DNA from: Candidatus Binatota bacterium
Lineage (GTDB): Bacteria; Desulfobacterota; Binatia; Bin18
NCBI GenBank assembly: GCA_011523315.1
Contig: WTHE01000414.1
Coordinates: 1 to 5,599 of the forward strand
DNA: 5,599 nucleotides
Direction of reading: 5' to 3'
The stretch's first letter is position 1, and each line of letters begins with the position of its first letter. A program made the translations under genes and the position numbers. The notes beneath the pieces were generated by a model that worked only from the letters and a program-made list of their open reading frames with translations, did no database searches and was not told where the DNA came from. Of the stretch, positions 1 to 4,057 are shown piece by piece.

Positions 1-887
1 CCTCGGCACTGGCCGTAGCAACACGGCGGCTCAAAATCATATCAACCGTGCATACGGCGCTGTTTCATCCCGGAATAGTGGCGCGGATTGGGGCGACGCT
101 CGATCAGATCAGCGCCGGACGCTGGGGACTCAATATCGTGAGTGGCTGGTCCAAGAAGGATTTCGATATGTTGGGCGTGCCGCTACGCGAGCACGCCGAG
201 CGCTATCGCATGTCGGCCGAGTTTGTCGAGGTGCTCAAAAAGTTCTGGACCGAAGAGCGCTTTGACTATGCGGGACAGCATTTTACGATTCGTCACGGTG
301 TGTGTGAGCCGAAACCGCTCACCCACCCGCATCCGCCCCTGTACAATGCGGGCAGTTCTCCGGCCGGCCGAGATCTGACCGCGCGCTATTGTGACTACTA
401 TTTTACCAGCGGGCCAACGCCACAGCAGGTAAAAGCTGAGGTCGATGATATTCGGGCGCGAGCTGCGGCGTATGGCCGCCAGATCCGGTGTGTCACCTAT
501 GTGTTTCTGATGTGTCGGGATACCGCAGCGCAGATCCAGCGCGAAACTGAGGAAATCTATTCGCAGGCTGACTATGCCGGGGCTCGGGAGTTCGTTGAAG
601 GGCTGTCCGGGCAGACCTTGGGAACGCTGCGCTCAGCTTTGGGGGAGGGATCGGTCGAAGAACTGGTGCGACGTACCGTGCTGGGGGTCGGCAGCCCGAT
701 CACCGGCACTCCAGATCAGGTCGCCGATGGGTTGCAGCACCTGTACGAGGCGGGAGTTGACGGGGTGTTGTTTACCTTTCGGCATGTCCGAGAGGAACTC
801 GAAGCGTTTATCGAACAAGTCCTGCCGCAGCTCGAACGCCGAGGAGTCCGGCAGCCGTATCAAGGAGAAAGACATGCACATCATTGA
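1..887 (+). CDS. Luciferase-like FMN-dependent monooxygenase, 5'-truncated by window edge
   Basis: The frame starting at base 3 is open from the left edge, so the 294 visible residues are the C-terminal part of a protein that usually has about 360-390. A GTG at 48 is internal: the codons before it already read as the family's A-x-x-T-x-R-(I/L) strand. Visible motifs, numbered from base 3, are LDQISAGRWGLNIVSGW (33-49), typical of the RutA/SsuD/SfnG branch, then AGSSPAGR (116-123) with a following C-D-Y-Y segment, where this family binds the FMN phosphate. GTPDQVAD (235-242) and a C-terminal helix ending in LPQLERRG close the barrel. Such enzymes use reduced flavin from a partner reductase and O2 to oxidise sulfonates, sulfones, pyrimidines or similar compounds in the cytoplasm. 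No reductase is visible. The stop lies inside the next gene, so the two are probably translationally coupled. The family is clear; the substrate is unknown. Confidence 0.9.
   Translation, partial: SALAVATRRLKIISTVHTALFHPGIVARIGATLDQISAGRWGLNIVSGWSKKDFDMLGVPLREHAERYRMSAEFVEVLKKFWTEERFDYAGQHFTIRHGVCEPKPLTHPHPPLYNAGSSPAGRDLTARYCDYYFTSGPTPQQVKAEVDDIRARAAAYGRQIRCVTYVFLMCRDTAAQIQRETEEIYSQADYAGAREFVEGLSGQTLGTLRSALGEGSVEELVRRTVLGVGSPITGTPDQVADGLQHLYEAGVDGVLFTFRHVREELEAFIEQVLPQLERRGVRQPYQGERHAHH
862..867 (+). promoter_or_regulatory. Ribosome binding site AAGGAG for the amidohydrolase
   Basis: AAGGAG lies 6 nt before the ATG at 874, inside the last codons of the monooxygenase gene. It fixes the amidohydrolase start at 874, although the same frame is open for about 300 nt further upstream. 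That upstream extension is a shadow of the monooxygenase, and the protein homology begins at M-H-I-I-D-V-D-S-H. Confidence 0.85.
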
Positions 888-1968
888 TGTTGACAGTCAC
901 TTCATTGTGAACAAGGGCCTTGACGGCAGTCCGCTGCGGATCGAGATCCTGCCCGACGGCGGGCATCTGATTGAATTCAGCCGGGCTCAGTTGGACATAG
1001 CTCCGCCCCAGGGCAAAGTGCCCCGGTCGGGCAAGCCAGCCCTGGATGTCCGTACCTACTGGGATCTGGACCGTCGGCTCGATGACCTGGACCGCGAAGG
1101 CATCAACCAGCAGGTGCTCATCTTTCATACCTCACACCTCTTTTATGGGGCTGACGCCCAGGTCGCGGTCCAGACTGCCCGGAAGTTCAACGACGGCGTG
1201 GCCGAGATGATATCCGGCTGTCGGGATCCGGGCCGGTATCTGGGCGCGGTCCATCTGCCCTTACAGGACCCCCAGGCTGCGGCCGATGAGGCCGAGCGGG
1301 CGATCAAAGAGTTGCACATGCCGGCCGTGGTGATTGGCACCAATGTCCAGGGGAAGAACCTGGATCTGCCGGAATTCTGGCCGTTTTTTGCCCGGATGGA
1401 TGATTTGCAGGCGCCCATCATCGTGCACTCGGACGGGCTGTCGCCGTTTCAGACTCATATCGCCGCCGGGGAACGGCTGGGCTGGACAGAGCGCAGTCCG
1501 TTTGCCGGGGACTATCCAGTGTGGTGGATGCTCGGCCATCCGTTTGAGCACATGATTGCGATTGCCCGCATCATCTACAGCGGGCTGTTGGATCGCTATC
1601 CCAATCTGCGCTTCATTTTTGAGGAGGGGAATGTGGGCTATGCGATCTATCTGTTTGACCGCCTGGAGTCCGGCTGGGAGTTTGGCGAGCAGCTATTTGG
1701 CCCGCGGGTTCATCTCAAACCGCCCAAGAAACGGCCGCTGGAATATCTGGAACATTTCCACTGGGCGGTCGAGTCTGAGGATTCGATGATTGGCGAGGTG
1801 ATCAAACGCTGGGGCGCCGACCGTATCCTGTTCAGCACCGACTATCCGCATCCCGACTCGCCCTGGCCGGACAGTGTCAAAGAGATGCGGGAGGCGATCA
1901 CCTTCTGCTCGGCCGAAGATCAGGCCAAGGTGCTGGGCGGCAACGCGGCGCGCCTGCTGGGGGTGTGA
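874..1968 (+). CDS. ACMSD-like amidohydrolase (amidohydrolase 2 family)
   Basis: This 364-residue protein belongs to the TIM-barrel amidohydrolase_2 family, which includes ACMSD, gamma-resorcylate decarboxylase and related hydrolases and C-C lyases. The N-terminal metal motif is IIDVDSHF (residues 3-10), with D7-x-H9 in place of the HxH of ACMSD; acidic-x-H forms are known in this family. Further likely metal or catalytic residues are H185 in IIVHSDG, H222 and H226 in GHPFEH, and D323 in FSTDYPHPD. FEEGNVGYA (249-257) matches the usual acidic/glycine-rich strand, and GGNAARLLGV is the standard C-terminal end. Length is normal and there is no signal peptide, so it should be cytoplasmic. The 14-bp overlap with the upstream flavin monooxygenase suggests that both act on one degradation pathway, the monooxygenase opening or activating the compound and this enzyme hydrolysing or decarboxylating the product. 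Family assignment is firm; reaction and substrate are not known. Confidence 0.9.
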   Translation: MHIIDVDSHFIVNKGLDGSPLRIEILPDGGHLIEFSRAQLDIAPPQGKVPRSGKPALDVRTYWDLDRRLDDLDREGINQQVLIFHTSHLFYGADAQVAVQTARKFNDGVAEMISGCRDPGRYLGAVHLPLQDPQAAADEAERAIKELHMPAVVIGTNVQGKNLDLPEFWPFFARMDDLQAPIIVHSDGLSPFQTHIAAGERLGWTERSPFAGDYPVWWMLGHPFEHMIAIARIIYSGLLDRYPNLRFIFEEGNVGYAIYLFDRLESGWEFGEQLFGPRVHLKPPKKRPLEYLEHFHWAVESEDSMIGEVIKRWGADRILFSTDYPHPDSPWPDSVKEMREAITFCSAEDQAKVLGGNAARLLGV

Positions 1969-1989
1969 ATCGAACGCGCAGCAGAGCCG

Positions 1990-2021
1990 TTGACACCTGC
2001 GTACAGATGAGTTTTGCATAC
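1990..2021 (+). promoter_or_regulatory. Candidate promoter, perfect TTGACA -35, weak -10
   Basis: A perfect TTGACA sits at 1990-1995, 22 bp after the amidohydrolase stop. The -10 is poor: TTTGCA (2013-2018, 17-bp spacer) or the overlapping TTGCAT and TGCATA. If it is used, transcription would begin near 2025-2030, almost at the ATG at 2026, giving a very short or leaderless mRNA for the small basic protein. That fits the lack of a convincing Shine-Dalgarno site there. Confidence 0.35.
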
Positions 2022-2025
2022 CAGC

Positions 2026-2457
2026 ATGGCGAGAACAGAGGAGAGAAGAGCCGAAAAGCGGGACGCCCTCGGTCGCCGTCGCCAACCGCAACAAAATCGC
2101 GGTCTCCGTCCCCTCTTTCCCAAGTTGCCACGCGATACACAATCCCGGTCGGTGCGGATTGCCATGTCCGGCCGCGCCTGGGAACGGCTCGAACAAATGG
2201 TTTCGCAGGCGGCTCTGCCTACAAAACCGCGTGCCTACGGTGAGGTGTTAGAACGGCTGCTGGACAATCTGCCCGTCCAGCAACCGAGTGCTCTCGAACC
2301 GGCGCCTGCGGCTTTTGCCACGACTGCCGAGCGGCAAGAAGCTACGGACGCCCGGGCTGGCGACTGGCAGGCCTGGCAGATGCAAAAGGAGCGAGCCCTG
2401 CTCGCTCCGCCCTTCCTCCAGCCACAACAGCCGCTCTCGCCAGAGTGGAGCAACTGA
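2026..2457 (+). CDS. Small basic protein, possible ribbon-helix-helix DNA-binding protein
   Basis: I do not recognise a named family for this 143-residue product. Residues 1-40 are rich in arginine and lysine and probably disordered. Residues 42-47 (S-V-R-I-A-M) could form a beta strand, followed by an amphipathic helix at 49-62 (containing R-A-W-E-R-L-E-Q-M-V) and a second helix at 69-81 (Y-G-E-V-L-E-R-L-L-D). That strand-helix-helix order resembles the CopG/Arc ribbon-helix-helix fold, which binds DNA as a dimer. The tail (83-143) is rich in P, Q, A and W with no motif I know. Codon choice looks coding, and the competing frames give low-complexity protein. The start is uncertain: ATG 2026 is preferred, TTG 2014 is possible, and neither has a strong ribosome site. 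An in-frame stop at 2008-2010 blocks anything longer. It may be a local regulator, but that is inference from the fold guess alone. Confidence 0.55.
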   Translation: MARTEERRAEKRDALGRRRQPQQNRGLRPLFPKLPRDTQSRSVRIAMSGRAWERLEQMVSQAALPTKPRAYGEVLERLLDNLPVQQPSALEPAPAAFATTAERQEATDARAGDWQAWQMQKERALLAPPFLQPQQPLSPEWSN

Positions 2458-2490
2458 GTCAACTCACGCGGTTTGTCCAATTTCTCTCTT

Positions 2491-2503
2491 TTACCAAGGG
2501 TAA
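2491..2503. repeat. Short inverted repeat TTACC-aag-GGTAA
   Basis: Two 5-bp arms flank a 3-nt loop, 34 bp after the stop of the small basic protein. The stem can be lengthened by one G-U and one A-U pair (2489-2490 with 2504-2505). It is too AT-rich and lacks a downstream T-run, so it is a poor terminator. A protein site or chance are both possible. Confidence 0.4.
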
Positions 2504-2506
2504 GAT

Positions 2507-2516
2507 AACAGCTGTT
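2507..2516. repeat. Perfect 10-bp palindrome AACAGCTGTT
   Basis: AACAGCTGTT equals its own reverse complement and starts 4 bp after the preceding inverted repeat. Paired palindromes in an intergenic region can be operator half-sites for a dimeric regulator. It lies about 100 bp upstream of the -35 candidate of the SAHase-like gene. Function is unproven. Confidence 0.4.
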
Positions 2517-2594
2517 CACTCCAGTCGGGAGCGCTGAGCCTGTCTTCGTCCTGCCGGCTGCTGCCCAGACAGACGGGTGACGCGAGTCCGTACG

Positions 2595-2623
2595 GCGATG
2601 CCGTCCGGTCTCTTGCGATGCCG
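2595..2623. repeat. Direct repeat of GCGATGCCG, 20-bp period
   Basis: GCGATGCCG occurs at 2595-2603 and again, identical, at 2615-2623. The start-to-start distance of 20 bp is close to two DNA helical turns, so both copies would face the same side. The second copy overlaps the proposed -35 hexamer, which is where an activator or repressor of the downstream gene would bind. Confidence 0.5.
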
Positions 2624-2640
2624 GAATATGTCATGATAAT
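2613..2640 (+). promoter_or_regulatory. Sigma-70-like promoter candidate for the SAHase-like gene
   Basis: TTGCGA (2613-2618, 4 of 6 consensus bases) and GATAAT (2635-2640, 5 of 6) are separated by 16 bp. The start point would fall near 2647, leaving a leader of about 36 nt before the ATG at 2683. The AT-rich stretch from 2626 onward contrasts with the GC-rich sequence on its left, as expected for a promoter. Confidence 0.55.
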
Positions 2641-2649
2641 ACATATGTA
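2640..2649. promoter_or_regulatory. Perfect 10-bp palindrome TACATATGTA at the expected start point, possible operator
   Basis: TACATATGTA is fully self-complementary. It overlaps the last base of the proposed -10 box and covers the predicted start point. A dimeric repressor bound here would block transcription. AT-rich palindromes can also arise by chance, so this is only a candidate. Confidence 0.4.
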
Positions 2650-2670
2650 CGAATGTGTTGAAGTTTCAAG

Positions 2671-2676
2671 AAAGGA
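2671..2676 (+). promoter_or_regulatory. Ribosome binding site AAAGGA for the SAHase-like gene
   Basis: AAAGGA stands 6 nt before the ATG at 2683 and supports that start. The resulting N-terminus aligns with the known start of archaeal-type SAHases, where an L-A-x-x-G-x-x-x-I-x-W-x-E-x-x-M-P segment comes close to the first residue. Confidence 0.75.
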
Positions 2677-2682
2677 AATATC

Positions 2683-3942
2683 ATGTCGCATAATCGCTGG
2701 GAAAAAGCCGATCCAAAGCTCGCTCAACAGGGCCAAGCGCTGATTCGCTGGACGGAGCGCCGCATGCCTGCCTTGGCGTCCTACAAACGTCAGGTCGAGC
2801 GCTCCAAGCCTTTTCAGGGCATCAAGATGAGTGCCTCGCTCCATCTCACTCCAGAAACCGCTGCCGTCGTACGCTGCCTCCACGTCGGCGGAGCGCAGCT
2901 GAGACTCTGCGGCTCAAATCCGTTGAGTACGCGGAACGCGATCTGTGCCTCGCTCGTTCAACACGATGGGATCCCTGTCTTTGCCGAATACGGCGAGGAC
3001 CGTAAAACGTATTACGCGCACCTCGAAGCTGCGGTTGCGCTCAAACCTGATGTCGTCATTGACGATGGTGCCGATATGATTGCGTTCCTCGCCCGGCCTG
3101 CCCGGACGACGGCTCGAGTCGGCTTCGAGCAAACAACAACCGGTGTTCAGCGTTTGCGGGGCATGGCCAACACCGGCAGCCTGCCGTTTCCCGTCATCGC
3201 TCTCAATGACGCTCCGCTCAAACAGGAATTCGATAATTACTACGGGACTGGCCAGAACACGATTGATGGCATTCTGCGCGCCACAAACATTTTGTTGGCC
3301 GGCAAGACCGTTGTCGTCGCTGGCTATGGCTGGGTGGGAAGGGGGATCGCCGCACGCATGCGTGGCAGCGGGGCACGGGTGATTGTCACTGAAGTGAATC
3401 CAGTTCGGGCCTTGCACGCGTATTACGACGGCTTTCAGCTTCTTCCGATGTCTCAAGCTATAGCCAGCGGCGATGTGTTTGTCACAGCCACAGGCTGCCG
3501 AGATGTTATTGCCCAGTCAGACTTTGCACAGCTCAAGGACGGGGCCATTCTAGCCAATTCCGGCCATTTTGATGTGGAGATTGCAGCGACCAACCTGGAC
3601 ACAATCAGCACGGCAAAAGCAGAGATTCGGCCCAATCTGGTGGAATATCGCTTGCCAAATGGCAAGCGGGTCTACCTGCTGGCTCAGGGGCGTCTGGTCG
3701 GACAGAGTGCGGCTGAAGCCAGCCCGGCGGATATCATGGATATGACCTTTGCCCTGATGGCCATGACGGTTGAATGGGCAATCCGGGACAACAGCGTCTT
3801 GATGGACCGCCAGCTCTACCTGCCGCCGGCCGATTTAATACAACGGGTCGCCTCGATAAAACTTGAGGCCCTTGGACTTCAGCATGATACGCTCACAGCA
3901 GCGCAGGAAGCGTATATCGCCGCCTGGGCCAGCGGGACATAG
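2683..3942 (+). CDS. S-adenosylhomocysteine hydrolase-like protein, archaeal/Thermotoga type, atypical active site
   Basis: The 419-residue protein matches the S-adenosylhomocysteine hydrolase family along its whole length. True members use bound NAD to split SAH reversibly into adenosine and homocysteine. It is the short archaeal/Thermotoga form: no bacterial insert, and it ends in W-x-x-G-T instead of the K-x-x-x-Y tail that reaches the neighbouring subunit. Kept residues (human numbers in brackets) are H54 (55), T56 (57), E58 (59), D128 (131), K180 (186), D184 (190), N185 (191) and H295 (301). The NAD motif GYGWVG (214-219) and E237 are also kept. Changed are Q150 (E156), G340 (N346), S347 (H353), R84 (Q85) and N85 (D86); T189 (C195) is usual for the archaeal type. 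The changes cluster in the substrate pocket and near the nicotinamide. It may act on another nucleoside thioether, be a weak hydrolase, or be regulatory. No met or methyltransferase genes are adjacent. Family membership is firm, so I withhold the symbol ahcY only because activity is doubtful. Confidence 0.88.
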   Translation: MSHNRWEKADPKLAQQGQALIRWTERRMPALASYKRQVERSKPFQGIKMSASLHLTPETAAVVRCLHVGGAQLRLCGSNPLSTRNAICASLVQHDGIPVFAEYGEDRKTYYAHLEAAVALKPDVVIDDGADMIAFLARPARTTARVGFEQTTTGVQRLRGMANTGSLPFPVIALNDAPLKQEFDNYYGTGQNTIDGILRATNILLAGKTVVVAGYGWVGRGIAARMRGSGARVIVTEVNPVRALHAYYDGFQLLPMSQAIASGDVFVTATGCRDVIAQSDFAQLKDGAILANSGHFDVEIAATNLDTISTAKAEIRPNLVEYRLPNGKRVYLLAQGRLVGQSAAEASPADIMDMTFALMAMTVEWAIRDNSVLMDRQLYLPPADLIQRVASIKLEALGLQHDTLTAAQEAYIAAWASGT

Positions 3943-3965
3943 CGTCTGCCCTGGCCAGAATATGA

Positions 3966-3993
3966 TTGACGATGGCGCTCCTTTGGATACATG
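3966..3993 (+). promoter_or_regulatory. Weak promoter candidate before the amino acid oxidase
   Basis: TTGACG (3966-3971, 5 of 6) is followed at a 16-bp spacer by TACATG (3988-3993), which keeps only T, A and A at consensus positions. It lies in the 115-bp gap between the SAHase-like stop and the oxidase start. No terminator is seen in that gap, so read-through from the SAHase-like gene is equally possible. Confidence 0.25.
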
Positions 3994-4042
3994 ATGCGAG
4001 CCGCAGGATGGGAAAGTGGTAGAGAGGCTTTCAGGAACTCCA

Positions 4043-4050
4043 AGGGGGAG
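4043..4050 (+). promoter_or_regulatory. Ribosome binding site AGGGGGAG for the amino acid oxidase
   Basis: A strong purine-rich site ends 7 nt before the ATG at 4058. This favours 4058 over the in-frame ATG at 4070, which would be 19 nt away. Confidence 0.7.
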
Positions 4051-4057
4051 AGATACG

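Larger units (their letters stand above)
2458..2682. other. 225-bp intergenic region with regulatory-looking elements
   Basis: No convincing coding frame occupies this gap. It separates the small basic protein from the SAHase-like gene. It holds two adjacent palindromes at its left end, a 9-bp direct repeat, a promoter candidate and a third palindrome at its right end, each listed separately. No terminator with a GC-rich stem and T-run is seen after the upstream gene. Confidence 0.6.

Noticed and set aside
574..873. Upstream extension of the amidohydrolase frame
   Set aside because: It lies wholly inside the monooxygenase gene, its translation is Cys/Arg/Ser-rich and unlike any amidohydrolase, and the ribosome site at 862-867 selects the ATG at 874.
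1693..2196. 167-codon open frame on the - strand
   Set aside because: It covers the amidohydrolase 3' end antisense and the small basic gene antisense, shows no recognisable motif, and fits a GC-rich shadow.
1965..2243. Alternative + frame overlapping the small basic protein
   Set aside because: Its translation is Ser/Pro/Arg low-complexity sequence with no domain, while the frame from 2026 gives amphipathic helices and better codon use. The choice is probable, not certain.
2540..2572. CTGTCT / AGACAG inverted repeat as a hairpin or terminator
   Set aside because: Six pairs enclose a 21-nt loop, with no T-run after it. This is weak and easily due to chance.
2525..2603. Possible SAH riboswitch upstream of the SAHase-like gene
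   Set aside because: GGGAGCGCTG and a later GTCCGTACGGCG resemble pieces of the SAH riboswitch, but the 3' strand that should pair with GAGCGCT is absent and the CCAGGCTCG element is not present. The region also lies upstream of the best promoter, so it would not be in that mRNA.
2914..3456. 180-codon open frame on the - strand within the SAHase-like gene
   Set aside because: The + strand frame matches a well-known family along its full length; the antisense translation has no motif.
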